Numbered from the stretch's first letter, positions 50,579 through 60,713 are shown. The stretch: 64,000 nucleotides of DNA from Candidatus Palauibacter polyketidifaciens (GCF_947581785.1 NZ_CANPVO010000038.1:1-64000); one strand, 5' to 3'. Notes: generated from the letters alone by a model not told the origin. Numbers and translations: made by a program.

Positions 50579-51703
50579 TCACGCGGCCGGGGCGCTCATC
50601 TGATTCAATCCCGCGGCGATGAACGTCCACTGCAGCGTCATCTGGTCGCGCACCGGCATGGGGACAAGCCCGTGTCTTGCCGCATCGGCGGAGACGGCGT
50701 CCGGCGCGCCCCCCACGGTAAGCTCGCTCCTCCAGCCGTCCAGCCGTCTCTTCCAGCGTTCGGCGGCCGGATCCGGCGGGCCCGGCCTTTCTCCCACGCC
50801 GGGGAGGATGAAGAGCGGCATCTCCGAGACGAGGGTCAGCGTGTCGTGGCCGAAGGAGCGCAGCGTTTCCATCGAACTCGGCCAGAAGCGGGACGCCGTC
50901 GCCGAGTCGTCGAGGGCCTCGAAGTGCGCGGCCATGAGTTTCGAGTCGGGCCGTGAGGCGAACCCCCGCTCGAAGCGAAAAAAGCCCTTCTCTCCGTGAC
51001 GCTCGACGTCGTGCAGCGAGTAGCCGAGAGCCTCTGCGCGCTGCCGGCATGAGGCCTTCAACGCTTCGCATCGATCCTCCCAGGCGCGATCGATGAGGAA
51101 GAAGGGACCGGCGGCGAAGCCCATACCGTGCAGGGAGGCGTGCAGCGCGAACGGTCGATCGCAGGTCCGCCACCAGTCGTACGCCGCCCGATTCTCGGGC
51201 CGCGCTCCGGGATCGGCCTCGTCGCGCGGAAAACCGAACTCGATGTCGTCGCCCGGCAGTTCCCGCACCTTGCCCGCCAGGTATCGCCCGAGGTCGTACG
51301 CCTTCGCATCGGGATCCTGCCACGGGGCGTTACGGATCGCGCCGTCGGGGTTGATGTGCGGGATGATCCACCACTGGTAACGGGTGAGCATTGAATCCTC
51401 CGCGTCGAGTCCCGCCAGATAGCCGGCGAGACGACGCAGGAGCCGCGGCCCCACCGGTTCGTCGGCGTGGCAGCCGCCGAGCAGACTCACGGCCTCGGGT
51501 CCCCGCCCGAAGCGGAACCCCACAACCGGCCGCCCCTCGCGCGACGACCCGAGCACGCGCCCGGAAGCCGCGGAAATGTCCGGTGAAGCCATGATCCGGT
51601 CGAACCGTCCCGTCAGCGGGGTCTCGATGGATTCTCCTTGCCGGCCGGCTGATTCGGGTCGCGGTTCCCGGTCGCGCCGGGGTTGGGCGGTTTCCTCCGT
51701 CAC
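50579..51703 (-). CDS. M14-family zinc carboxypeptidase-like protein
   Basis: 374 aa from GTG 51703. The zinc ligands are His79 and Glu82 in GGCHADEP and His192 in ASLHGMG. The catalytic Glu is Glu294 in LVSEMPLF. The PHINPDG block is a family hallmark (site of the substrate-binding Asn). There is no signal peptide, so unlike most peptidases here it appears cytoplasmic. The start is uncertain: GTG 51730, GTG 51703 and ATG 51592 are possible, none with a strong Shine-Dalgarno. The substrate is an unidentified peptide or amide; succinylglutamate desuccinylase-like members share this fold. Confidence 0.82.
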   Translation of the reverse strand: MTEETAQPRRDREPRPESAGRQGESIETPLTGRFDRIMASPDISAASGRVLGSSREGRPVVGFRFGRGPEAVSLLGGCHADEPVGPRLLRRLAGYLAGLDAEDSMLTRYQWWIIPHINPDGAIRNAPWQDPDAKAYDLGRYLAGKVRELPGDDIEFGFPRDEADPGARPENRAAYDWWRTCDRPFALHASLHGMGFAAGPFFLIDRAWEDRCEALKASCRQRAEALGYSLHDVERHGEKGFFRFERGFASRPDSKLMAAHFEALDDSATASRFWPSSMETLRSFGHDTLTLVSEMPLFILPGVGERPGPPDPAAERWKRRLDGWRSELTVGGAPDAVSADAARHGLVPMPVRDQMTLQWTFIAAGLNQMSAPAA

Positions 51704-51711
51704 CCTATATT
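51683..51711 (+). promoter_or_regulatory. candidate promoter for the HhH gene
   Basis: TTGGGC (51683-51688) and TATATT (51706-51711; five of six to the -10 consensus) are separated by 17 bp, placing the start near 51718, about 54 bases upstream of the ATG. The -35 is weak (three of six). Confidence 0.4.
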
Positions 51712-51771
51712 GGGTTCCCCTTCGCGTCACCTCGCGGCGGGACTACGCCGGAAACCGGAGTCCGCTCGAAG

Positions 51772-52362
51772 ATGATGGACATCCTGACCCCGATCGTCGT
51801 GCTGGGGCTGCTGTTGGCCGCGTCGGCGGGTTTTGTCGTCGGCTCGTGGTTCCGTGGCCGACAGATGGCCGGGAGAGAGCTGACGCTCAAGCGTCAATTC
51901 GACAACCGCCTGTCCGCCATCGAACACGACGCACGGCAGATGCTCGAGCGTGCGCGGCTCGAATCCGAGGCGGCGCGCCGGAGGATCGAGGCCGAGCGGG
52001 ACCGGCTGTACACCCGCCTCTCGAAGCTGGATCCCGAGGGGAGCCGGCGGGTCAACTCCGCGCGGCGCGCCCGCCTCCCCCGGGCACGAACGGTCCGCAA
52101 GCGCAATGCGCGCCCCGCAGCGGAACGGGCACGGGCGCGGGCGCGGGCATCGAGCGAGGGCGACGACCTGACGCGGATCAAGGGGATCGGCCCCGCCTTC
52201 GAGGCGCGGCTGAACGAAATGGGCTACCGAACGTACCTCGATCTGGCCCGCTGGACCTCCGAAGACCTCGACACTCTCGGCAGGGGGCTCGGAGCACGGA
52301 TCCGACTCAAGGAGTGGTCCGAACGCGCGGCCGAACTCCACCGCCGGGAGTACGACGCCTAG
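51772..52362 (+). CDS. membrane-anchored coiled-coil protein with C-terminal helix-hairpin-helix
   Basis: 196 aa. One N-terminal membrane helix (about 6-26), a predicted coiled coil rich in Glu/Arg (about 40-80), a very basic low-complexity segment (90-125), then DDLTRIKGIGPAFEARLNEMGYRTYLDLARWT (about 130-165), a helix-hairpin-helix module of the flap-endonuclease/H3TH type also found fused to ribosomal L21-like or NADH dehydrogenase proteins. The domain could bind DNA at the membrane (inference). It converges on addA, 5 bp away. Confidence 0.78.
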   Translation: MMDILTPIVVLGLLLAASAGFVVGSWFRGRQMAGRELTLKRQFDNRLSAIEHDARQMLERARLESEAARRRIEAERDRLYTRLSKLDPEGSRRVNSARRARLPRARTVRKRNARPAAERARARARASSEGDDLTRIKGIGPAFEARLNEMGYRTYLDLARWTSEDLDTLGRGLGARIRLKEWSERAAELHRREYDA

Positions 52363-52367
52363 CGTTC

Positions 52368-55300
52368 CTACAGCGCAAGCACGACCCCTCGGGCCGGTTC
52401 TCCTCTGGCCCCCTCAATGGCCTCGACGTAGCAGGCGACCTGTGCCTCGTACTCGGTGCGCCGCCGGGCGGGCCGCCGATCCGTCTTGTAGTCGACGACG
52501 GTCCAGCACGGGCCGGAACCGGTGACCTCGCGGAAGGCGAGATCCGCGACCCCTTCGACAATGGCCGCGCCCTGCTCGCCGTCCCCCTCCCCGTCCGGTG
52601 CCGCGGTGTGTGCGACGTGGAAGACCGGGACCTCGCGATGGACCGCGCCGGGCCGGGAGCCCAGGGCGGCCCGCGCCCGGTCGAGCACTTCGTGTTCCAG
52701 CGCGCGCGTCGCGAGAGCCGCCGCCGCGACAACTTCGGTCTCGTGACTTCCCAGCGTCCGACCCAGCGTCCCGGCCAGTCCTTCGACCGCAGCGGAGTCG
52801 GCGTCGAGGGGAACCTCGGCGAGGATGCGATGGACGAGATCGCCGAACCGCTCGCCTCCGGGGCGCCCTGCCCCGTCCGGTCCCTCGGTTTCCGGCCGGG
52901 GCACGTCGATCCACGCGATACGGGTGTCGGAGCGGGGCTCCTCGCCGGTTTCAGCGGCTTCGGCGGCGCGGCGCGCGATCGCTCCCGCCGTGGCAACCGA
53001 CATCGTCCGGCGCCCGCCCGCCGCCAGTCTCGCCGCGCGAGCCGCCTGCCATTCCCGGTGCGCGCCGCGCCCCGCCTCGACGTCCAGGGAGGGTTGCTCC
53101 TCTCTCTCGACCTCGAGCAATCGGCGCTGGCGATCGCCCGCGCGTGGATCCACCTCGAGATCGAGCGCGGCGGGATCCCACCACACGATCTCCGTTCCCG
53201 CTTCAGCGGCATGCAGCCCCGGCGCGACCGAATCCGGCGGCGTGGGGCGCTGACCGCCCTTCCCATCCGGACGATCGAGAACCGACTCATCGCCGAAGGC
53301 CGGAGCTCCCAGGCTCTCGGCAGAGGACGGCCGTCGGCGTGCACCGTGGGGCGGGTACACCGCCGGATTCAGCGACTCGAGCCACCACTCACCATCTTCC
53401 CCGGAGACGCCCCCGCGGCCGTCGCGGCCGTCTCCGAGGGCCGGCACGACGAGCAGGTCGCGTGCCCGCGTGGCCGCCACGTACGCGAGCCGATCGGCTT
53501 CGGCCATCTCCCGGCGCCGCTCGACCTCGGCGTTATCCAGAATGTCACGGGGGGTCGCGCCACAGAGGCGCTGAGCCCAGAGACGCCGGGCGGCGTCCAT
53601 GTGGCGCGATGGCGGCTCGTGCGCCGCGGCGCAGGTCATGTCCGCCAGGATGACGACCGGGAACTCGAGGCCCTTCGCCTTGTGTACCGTCATCATCCTC
53701 ACGCCTTCGGTCCCCTCCTCCACGATCGGCGCCTCCTCGGACTGCCCACGTTCGGCTTCATCTTCGAGCCGGTCGAGAAACGCCCGGAAGGATGCGCTGC
53801 CCCCGCGCTCGAACGCGCGCGCCCGGTCGACGAGCCGGAGCACGTTGGCCAGCGCCTGTTCTCCCGTGGGCCAGATCGCGATACCCGCGTGGGCGCGCGC
53901 GGCCGAGAGCAGGCGTCGGACGGTCTCCGGAATCGGACGCCGGTTCCGATGCCGGTGGAGGTCGCCGAGGAGCCCGAGAACCGCCGCCACGTCCCGCAGT
54001 TCAGGCTTCAGAGCCGTTCCGTCCTCCGTGCGGCCGTTTCCGCCGCCCGGCTCCCACCCGGCGAGCGGATGCAGCGGACCCACATCGACGCCGAACTCGA
54101 ACAGCGCGCGATCGCCGAGCGAGAAGAGCGGACCCCGGAGGGCGGCGTAGACCGCCAGTCGATCGTCGGGCCACTCGATGGCCGTGAGCGCGTTGCGGAC
54201 GGCAAGCACCTCCTCCCGATCGTGGTATGAGCGGCCGCCGACCAGCACATGCGGAATGGCGCGGGCCTCGAGCGCACGCACGTAGGGGCGCGTCACGTCC
54301 TCCCCCCACTTCTGAAAGCGACGGAAGAGGAGGCAGATGTGGCGGGCCTGGACCGGGACCGGATCTTCCGGACGCTCCCGTTCCGTCACGACCCACCCCG
54401 ACTCGTGGACCAGCCAGCGCACCATCTCCCCGACCGCGACGGGCAGAGATCCCTCGATATCGACTCCCCGGACCTTTCCGAAGCGTCCGTACGGTGCCGG
54501 AACCGGAAGGGCGATGATTGCAGGTTGGCTCCCGGTGTCCGCGCGGAAGGGCGCGAGCGGCACGTAGGCCGCCTGGCTGCCGTCCTCGCTCGCCTTCATG
54601 CGCGTCGCGAACGCCCCGTTTACGGCGGCCTGCAAGCGCGGCTGCGACCGGAAGCTCGTGGACAGGTGCAGCACCCGCGCATCCGCCTCCGCCAGGCGGC
54701 GTTTCGTCTTCTCGTACAGCATCACGTCGGCCCGACGAAAGCGGTAGATCGACTGCTTCGGATCGCCGACCACGAAGAGCTTGCCGCGGGCGGGCACGAT
54801 GCGCCCCGGGCGCGTCTCGTCCGGGTCCTCGCCGCAGAGGAGAAGGAGGATCTCGACCTGCAGCGGGTCGGTGTCCTGGAACTCGTCGACGAAGAACCGC
54901 GTGAAGCGCTTTCGGTAGTGCCTCCGGATCTCCTCGTTGTCGCGGAGAAGGCCCCGCGCCCGGATCAGGAGGTCCACGAAGTCGAGGCATCCGTCGCGCC
55001 GCTTGGCCCGCTCGTATCGCTCCGTCACGGGCCAGAGTTCGTCCCGGAGGTGCGCCGCCAGGCCCGCATCCGCCGTCTGCAGGATCTCCTCGACTTCCGC
55101 CCGAACCGCGTCGCGGCGCGCGACGACGTCCGCCTTCGCGAGGCCGCCGCCGAAATCCCGCGAGCGGAAGCCGCGCCAGAACCAGCCGCGCCAGCGCGCG
55201 CGCACGAAGGGCCGCAGCCAGGCCTCCAGGTAGTCATGGTCGCGTCCGCGCGTCTTCTCCCTCAGTTCGATTTCGCGCACGCCGCGTTCGATGTGGCGCA

Positions 55301-56003
55301 GGTTCTGCGTGAGATAGTCTTCCGGACGAGAGGCCCGCGGGGCGAAGGCGGCAAGCTCCCGCAGGAGGTCGAGCGCGCGGTCGAGTTCGGCCTCCCGGTC
55401 CCACTCGGGTCTGGACCACGGCGCGTCGAAGTCGCGCTGGTCCACGAGACTGCCGGCCGCCGCCCGCAGGGCCGCGCGCGGACCGCCCGAATTCCGCGGA
55501 TAGTGACGGCGCAACGCCCTCCTCACGCCGGGACCGGGGTCTGCCAGGGCGCCCTCGAACCAGCTCTCGAAGGCGCGATCGAGGAGACGCCCGGCTTCGT
55601 CCTCGGCGGCGACCCGGAACGCCGGGTCGACGCCGGCCTCGATCGGCCGCTCCCGCAGCACGTCGGCACAGAAGCCGTGGATCGTGCCGATGTGAGCGAG
55701 TTCCAGGTGGCCCAGCGCACGCGAGAGACGCTCACGAACTTCCCTGTTCTCCTCGGCCACCCGGGCCTCCCCGATGGCCGCCCGCAGCCGGAGCTTCATT
55801 TCGCCGGCCGCCTTCTCGGTGAAGGTGACGGCAACGATGTCCTCCAGCGTGCCCAGACCGTGTTTCAGCACCTCGACGATCCGGCCCGTGAGCGCGGTCG
55901 TCTTCCCCGTGCCCGCCGCCGCTTCGACGAAGAGCGTGTCCCCGAGGTCGTTCAGGATCGCGTCGCGGGCCTCCTGGTCGGCGAGGCGGGCGGGCGGGGT
56001 CAC
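52368..56003 (-). CDS. addA: AddA-like helicase-nuclease subunit
   Basis: 1211 aa UvrD-type helicase with a C-terminal nuclease, subunit of an AddAB/RecBCD-like end-processing complex for double-strand break repair. Helicase motifs: Walker A GTGKTT at 31-36, TEKAAGEM, DEFQDTDPLQ (motif II), GDPKQSIYRFRRAD (III), TVHKAKGLEFPVVILAD (V) and YVAATRARDLL (VI). The C-terminal PD-(D/E)XK nuclease has GVADLAF and the DYK of VVDYKTDRR. Start is GTG 56003, overlapping the addB stop (GTGA) with GAGGGAG upstream; the frame continuing to 56573 is antisense-like extension and rejected. Confidence 0.9.
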   Translation of the reverse strand: MTPPARLADQEARDAILNDLGDTLFVEAAAGTGKTTALTGRIVEVLKHGLGTLEDIVAVTFTEKAAGEMKLRLRAAIGEARVAEENREVRERLSRALGHLELAHIGTIHGFCADVLRERPIEAGVDPAFRVAAEDEAGRLLDRAFESWFEGALADPGPGVRRALRRHYPRNSGGPRAALRAAAGSLVDQRDFDAPWSRPEWDREAELDRALDLLRELAAFAPRASRPEDYLTQNLRHIERGVREIELREKTRGRDHDYLEAWLRPFVRARWRGWFWRGFRSRDFGGGLAKADVVARRDAVRAEVEEILQTADAGLAAHLRDELWPVTERYERAKRRDGCLDFVDLLIRARGLLRDNEEIRRHYRKRFTRFFVDEFQDTDPLQVEILLLLCGEDPDETRPGRIVPARGKLFVVGDPKQSIYRFRRADVMLYEKTKRRLAEADARVLHLSTSFRSQPRLQAAVNGAFATRMKASEDGSQAAYVPLAPFRADTGSQPAIIALPVPAPYGRFGKVRGVDIEGSLPVAVGEMVRWLVHESGWVVTERERPEDPVPVQARHICLLFRRFQKWGEDVTRPYVRALEARAIPHVLVGGRSYHDREEVLAVRNALTAIEWPDDRLAVYAALRGPLFSLGDRALFEFGVDVGPLHPLAGWEPGGGNGRTEDGTALKPELRDVAAVLGLLGDLHRHRNRRPIPETVRRLLSAARAHAGIAIWPTGEQALANVLRLVDRARAFERGGSASFRAFLDRLEDEAERGQSEEAPIVEEGTEGVRMMTVHKAKGLEFPVVILADMTCAAAHEPPSRHMDAARRLWAQRLCGATPRDILDNAEVERRREMAEADRLAYVAATRARDLLVVPALGDGRDGRGGVSGEDGEWWLESLNPAVYPPHGARRRPSSAESLGAPAFGDESVLDRPDGKGGQRPTPPDSVAPGLHAAEAGTEIVWWDPAALDLEVDPRAGDRQRRLLEVEREEQPSLDVEAGRGAHREWQAARAARLAAGGRRTMSVATAGAIARRAAEAAETGEEPRSDTRIAWIDVPRPETEGPDGAGRPGGERFGDLVHRILAEVPLDADSAAVEGLAGTLGRTLGSHETEVVAAAALATRALEHEVLDRARAALGSRPGAVHREVPVFHVAHTAAPDGEGDGEQGAAIVEGVADLAFREVTGSGPCWTVVDYKTDRRPARRRTEYEAQVACYVEAIEGARGEPARGVVLAL

Positions 56004-59000
56004 GGGTACTCCCTCAGACGCCGCAGATGGACGGGCGGGGGTTTGCTCCGGGTGCGCAGCTCCTCGTCGGGTCCGCAGACCTGCCGGTAGTCGCACCAGC
56101 GGCAGGCATCCTCCCGCGGAAGCGCCGGAAAACTCCCGGCCTCGAAGGCCCCGCTCACGATCTCGCTCAGGATCCCCGCCGCTTCGAGCGCCCGGTCGTC
56201 GAGCGGCACGACGTGGTCCCGGAATTCGCCGTCCGCCGTGCAGTAGTAGAGCCGGCCCGATTCCACGCGCTGGTCCGGAAAGAGCGACTGTGCGGCGAGC
56301 GCGTAGAGGACCGGCTGCAGGAGTTCGCCGCCCTGGATCGTGGCGCCCGCCTTTGCCCGGTAACGGCCCGTCTTGTGGTCCGTGACTCGCAGGACCCCGG
56401 CCGGGGTCCGTTCGATCAGGTCGATGGCGCCGCGGAGCTTCAGTCCGACGGCCAGGTCGACGGGCTCCCCCACGGAGTGCGCGTCGCGGTTCGGGTCCTG
56501 CGGGAGCCCGAAGGAGAGTTCGAAGCGCCACGGCTCGAACGGCGACTTGCTGTCGATCTCGTGCCGCAGCCACTCCCGCAGGTCCTGTCGGATCGCTTCA
56601 ATGCCGTCGTCCCAGACCCGGTCGATCGCGGGCACGAGGCGATCGCGGAAGTCCCCCGCCACCTTCTCGAGCACGTCCTCGAGGAGTTCGGATACCCGCG
56701 CGTCGTTCTCCGGCCCCACCGGAAGGAGGGGCCGCTCCTTCGTGCTTTCGGCCTGGAGCCGGGTCAGGAGTTCGAACTGCACCTGGTGCACGAGCGAACC
56801 GCGCTGCAGCGGATCGAGCGCCTCGATCCCGGCCGGTTCCTCGCGCGGGCGCAGACCCTGGATCGCCTGGAGATAGAAGCGGTACGGACAGGCCGCGAAG
56901 TGCTGGAGCGCCGTCGCCGAGTAAGGACGTGCGTCGGGCGACCGCCCCGCCAGCACTTCCGCCGCACGCTCTGAGAGTTGAATGAGTCCGTCCGCCCACG
57001 TCCATCGCGGCACCTCCCATCGGTAGGCGCGGAAGCGGAGGGCGCGCGCGAGGTGGGGGTTCGAGTGGAGGAGATGACCGGCGGCCTTCACCGCGCGTTC
57101 CCCGCGGAGATCGTGCCCGTCGAGTTCGTCGAGCACGGCGAGGTCGTATTCGGCTTCATCGATCGCCTGCGCGCGGGACTTGGGCGCCGGCCATCCGATC
57201 CGGGCATCGGAGACCTCCTCCGCCCGCTGTGCGAGGACCTCGAAGCCGGGCAGCCGCCCCTCCGCGGCGCGAATCGCCTCGAGCGCGTAGAAGGAGGGGA
57301 CGCGGGGCCGGGTCTTCATGGCGTCGATGCGCGGATAGGAGAGGATGACCTGCTTCCGCGCCGCCCCGACGGCGAGCCTGAAGGCGAGCCGCTCATGCTG
57401 AACGCGGTCGCGGTTCGTCAGAAGACGGCCGGGAGCCAGCCGGCGCCGCATCTCGTCGAGGAGGATCGGATCTTCCCCGATCTTGGGAGGAAACACGCGC
57501 TCGGCCATGCCGGGGACGAACACGACATCGAAGGCGAGCCCCCGAGCCGCATCGATCGACCCGATGAACACGCGGCCGTAACGGTTCGCAGGCGGCGGCT
57601 CGGGAGCCTGCAGGAGTCGGGGCGTGAGAACGCGCACGACTTCGTCCAGCTTCACCGGACCCAGAGGCCCCATCGGCGCGAGGTCGGACAAGGCGGCGAG
57701 CACGTTGCCGGGCCGCCGAAGCGAGCGGGCGGCGAGCGGGACCAGCGCGGCCAGCCAGCTCTCCCAGCGGGCCTCCGCGGGCAGTTCGGACAGTTCCGAC
57801 AGCAGCGGCAAGGCGTACTCCCGGAGCGAAGCGAGATTGGCGCGCGTCCCGTCGATCCATGCGAGGCGCGGGTTCTCGGCGTCCTCCGTTTCCAGCGCGG
57901 CGCGCTTGAATTCGAGTTCCGCGGCGAGCCCATCGAGTCGCCGCTCCCATCGATCCAGGCCACCGACAACGGCCGCGTCGACGAGCAGCCGCTCCCAGCG
58001 CCGCGGCACCCGCTCCGCGTCCTCTCCCTTGTTCGGCACCTCCCCGATCGAGACATACTCCGAGAAGCGAATCGCCGAGTAGTCCTCGGCCCGGCAACGG
58101 AGAAGGGCGAGAAAGGCCCGGCCCGCCGGATCCGGACGCCGCACGCCGCGCGCGAACCAGGGCCGGATTCCCGCCCGATTGAGAGCCTCCTCCAGGTACG
58201 GTCGATAGTCCTCGGGCTGCCGGAGAAGGATCGCGCACCGGTCGAAGGGCGTACCGGCCTCGGCGAGCGCGATGAGTCTCCGGGCGATCTCCACGGCTTC
58301 CCGGCCCTCGCCGGGAGCCGAGAACACGGTGACCGCATCGTCCACGGCGGATTCGGCCGGCGCCGAGCCGAAGAGGTGCCCGTGAAGGCGCCCGACCGCC
58401 CCGGTGGCGGTCCCATCGATCCCGGGCGGATCGGAACGGCGCGCGCCTGCTTCTTCCAGGGCCCGCAGCGTGCGGTCATCCCCCTCCGGGACGGTCGCCA
58501 GCAACTCGCGGCCCCGCGCGATGAGGGCCGCAACGAACCGCTCCTCCAGTTCGGTCCAGATCCGGGCGTCGAGAATCATGAAACGGTCGTCCTCGACCCT
58601 GCTCCGGGATTCCGGATCGCGCAGCGCGGACAGCGCGGCCTCGAATACGCCGGCCCGATCCGCGAGTCCCGCCGCCCGCCACTCCGCCTCGACCGCTTCG
58701 AAGAAGACGGCGAGGTCCGCGTCGACGGGGGCGAGCTCGGACGGCGTGACGCCCGCCATGCGGAGGGCGTCCAGGGCCCGGCCCACGGCGCGAACGAAGC
58801 CGGGCGTGTCCGACACCCCCGCCAACCGCCCCAGTTTCCGCCGACCGAGCCCCGCCAGCGCGCGCGCGACGATGGCGTCGCGAGCCACCGAATCTCCGAT
58901 CGCCCTCCCATCGGAAGCGAGTCGCGAGAGCGCGACGTCGCGGGCCAGGAGGTGCAGCGTCGTGCGCCGCCAGCCCATCGCGGCCCCCGCCGTCCGGACC

Positions 59001-59152
59001 CCGCGCAGGAGCAGTTCGTGAGGCCCCGAAAGCGTCTCGCCGATGATCGTCACGCCCGCCGTGGAGGGTTGCCCTCCGAGCCATGACCGCGCGGCGTCGA
59101 AGCGCACGGCGGCGGTGGGGGAGACGATGAAGCGGGCAGAAGAAGCGGGCAT
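56000..59152 (-). CDS. addB: AddB-like nuclease subunit with iron-sulfur cluster
   Basis: 1050 aa inactivated-helicase/nuclease subunit pairing with AddA. The C-terminal PD-(D/E)XK nuclease reads RGAIDLIER then VTDHKTG. The iron-sulfur cysteines of AddB are present: one in FAACPYRFYL and three in CRWCDYRQVCG. The N-terminal half resembles a helicase fold without a full Walker A. ATG 59152 is chosen (AGG eight bases upstream); a GTG at 59158 is the alternative. It overlaps addA by four bases (GTGA). No Chi-recognition motif can be judged. Confidence 0.9.
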   Translation of the reverse strand: MPASSARFIVSPTAAVRFDAARSWLGGQPSTAGVTIIGETLSGPHELLLRGVRTAGAAMGWRRTTLHLLARDVALSRLASDGRAIGDSVARDAIVARALAGLGRRKLGRLAGVSDTPGFVRAVGRALDALRMAGVTPSELAPVDADLAVFFEAVEAEWRAAGLADRAGVFEAALSALRDPESRSRVEDDRFMILDARIWTELEERFVAALIARGRELLATVPEGDDRTLRALEEAGARRSDPPGIDGTATGAVGRLHGHLFGSAPAESAVDDAVTVFSAPGEGREAVEIARRLIALAEAGTPFDRCAILLRQPEDYRPYLEEALNRAGIRPWFARGVRRPDPAGRAFLALLRCRAEDYSAIRFSEYVSIGEVPNKGEDAERVPRRWERLLVDAAVVGGLDRWERRLDGLAAELEFKRAALETEDAENPRLAWIDGTRANLASLREYALPLLSELSELPAEARWESWLAALVPLAARSLRRPGNVLAALSDLAPMGPLGPVKLDEVVRVLTPRLLQAPEPPPANRYGRVFIGSIDAARGLAFDVVFVPGMAERVFPPKIGEDPILLDEMRRRLAPGRLLTNRDRVQHERLAFRLAVGAARKQVILSYPRIDAMKTRPRVPSFYALEAIRAAEGRLPGFEVLAQRAEEVSDARIGWPAPKSRAQAIDEAEYDLAVLDELDGHDLRGERAVKAAGHLLHSNPHLARALRFRAYRWEVPRWTWADGLIQLSERAAEVLAGRSPDARPYSATALQHFAACPYRFYLQAIQGLRPREEPAGIEALDPLQRGSLVHQVQFELLTRLQAESTKERPLLPVGPENDARVSELLEDVLEKVAGDFRDRLVPAIDRVWDDGIEAIRQDLREWLRHEIDSKSPFEPWRFELSFGLPQDPNRDAHSVGEPVDLAVGLKLRGAIDLIERTPAGVLRVTDHKTGRYRAKAGATIQGGELLQPVLYALAAQSLFPDQRVESGRLYYCTADGEFRDHVVPLDDRALEAAGILSEIVSGAFEAGSFPALPREDACRWCDYRQVCGPDEELRTRSKPPPVHLRRLREYP

Positions 59153-59282
59153 GGACACAACCTATCGCCGCGAACGCAACGCGCTATCAACTCCGCATGA
59201 TGGGCGCGCTGCTTGACGCCGCCGAGGGTCACGGACGATCCTCAGAAATGACGCTCTTGCGCTTCATCTCCGCGTAGCACCC

Positions 59283-60713
59283 GTGGCCGCCATCGATCGC
59301 CGCGACTTCATGCGGGGCGCCGCGCTGGCGGGCGCCGGGCTCGCACTCGGCTGCGATGCGGACGACCGGCGGGCGGCACCGGCGACGGCGACCGGCGACG
59401 AGGCCGGAACGGCGACGGCTCCCCCCCTGCTCATCGACCGGGCCAGCGTCTTCGACGTCCGGGCCGGCGCCATGCGCCCGGACACGAGCGTCCTCATCCG
59501 GGACGGCCGGATCGAAGCCGTCGCCCCCGGCGCGGAGTTGAACGCGGATTCCGACGCCGCCGCGGGCGCGGCGCGCATCGACGGGGCCGGCCTCTTCGTC
59601 CTCCCCGGACTCATCGACGCGCACGTCCACGTCACCCACATCCTCTACCAGTCACACATGACCGGCGACGAGGTCCTTCCCTTCTACCTCGGACACGGGG
59701 TCACGTCGATCCGGAGCACGGGAGACAACGTCCCGGCTCAGCGCCTTATCGAACGCTACGCCGAGGACCACCCGGAGATCTCTCCGAACCTCTTCCGGTG
59801 CAGCTTCCTCATCGACGGCAACCCGCCCTGGCATCCCGATGTCGGCTGGTACCTGGCGACGCCCGCCGACGTGGACCCCTTCGTGGCCGACATGGCGGCG
59901 TGGGGCGTGAAGACGCTCAAGCTGTATGTCGGCGTCACGCGCGAGGTCGGGCGCCGCGTGATCGAGGTCGGCCACGAACACGGTCTCGTCGTGAGCGGGC
60001 ACCTCCTCGACTATCACACGGCGGACGCCGTCACCGACGGACTCGACTGCGTCGAGCACATCTATACGGTGTCCAACTTCCTCCTCGACGACCCCGACGA
60101 CCGCCATTCGATCAACCTCGACTCGGACGAGGCGCGCCGCCTCATCGACGTCATCGCCGAACACGGCGCGCGCGTCGACCCGACGCTCATGGTCTTCTGG
60201 GGCACGCTCCTCTTCATGGATCTGCCCGAAGTCTACGGACACCCCGACCACGACCCCATGCCGGCCCGCCTCAAGGCGTTCTGGGACAAGGACCGGGCGC
60301 GGCGCAGTCTGGACTGGGGCGCGTCGCCCATCTCCGTGCGCGAGGGGACGTGGGAAAAATACCTGCGGCTCACCGGCATGCTGCATGAAGCCGGCGTGCA
60401 GTTGCTCGTCGGGACCGACGCCCCGGAGCCGCAAGTCGCGCCGGGCGCCTCGCTGCACCACGAGATGGAGTTTCTCGTCGAAGCCGGCATGCCGGCACGC
60501 GAAGTCCTGTCCGCCGCCACGCTCGAGAACGCGCGGATTCTGAAGGAAGAGGAGAGCCGCGGGGCCGTCGAGGCGGGACTGGAGGCCGATCTCGTACTGC
60601 TCGAAGCAGACCCTCTCGAGGACATCCGCAACACGAGACGCATTCGGACCGTCGTGCGCGGCGGACGCGCCCTCGACCCCGCCGAGATCCTGGCCGCCGC
60701 ACCGGCCGAGTAG
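59283..60713 (+). CDS. Tat-exported lipoprotein-like amidohydrolase
   Basis: 476 aa amidohydrolase-superfamily enzyme. Twin-arginine leader RRDFMRG at 6-12 with a hydrophobic stretch and a lipobox-like LALGC at Cys24, indicating Tat export, possibly with lipid attachment. Metal ligands His114 and His116 in DAHVHVTH; further conserved pieces are VKTLKLYVG (lysine), GHLLDYH, EHIYTVS and VGTDAPEP. Imidazolonepropionase/prolidase-like subfamily by overall layout; substrate not determined. GTG start at 59283. Divergent from addB. Confidence 0.87.
   Translation: MAAIDRRDFMRGAALAGAGLALGCDADDRRAAPATATGDEAGTATAPPLLIDRASVFDVRAGAMRPDTSVLIRDGRIEAVAPGAELNADSDAAAGAARIDGAGLFVLPGLIDAHVHVTHILYQSHMTGDEVLPFYLGHGVTSIRSTGDNVPAQRLIERYAEDHPEISPNLFRCSFLIDGNPPWHPDVGWYLATPADVDPFVADMAAWGVKTLKLYVGVTREVGRRVIEVGHEHGLVVSGHLLDYHTADAVTDGLDCVEHIYTVSNFLLDDPDDRHSINLDSDEARRLIDVIAEHGARVDPTLMVFWGTLLFMDLPEVYGHPDHDPMPARLKAFWDKDRARRSLDWGASPISVREGTWEKYLRLTGMLHEAGVQLLVGTDAPEPQVAPGASLHHEMEFLVEAGMPAREVLSAATLENARILKEEESRGAVEAGLEADLVLLEADPLEDIRNTRRIRTVVRGGRALDPAEILAAAPAE

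Noticed and set aside
56004-56573. Extension of AddA upstream of the GTG at 56003
   Set aside because: Overlaps the AddB C-terminal Fe-S and nuclease region in another frame and shows no conserved sequence.
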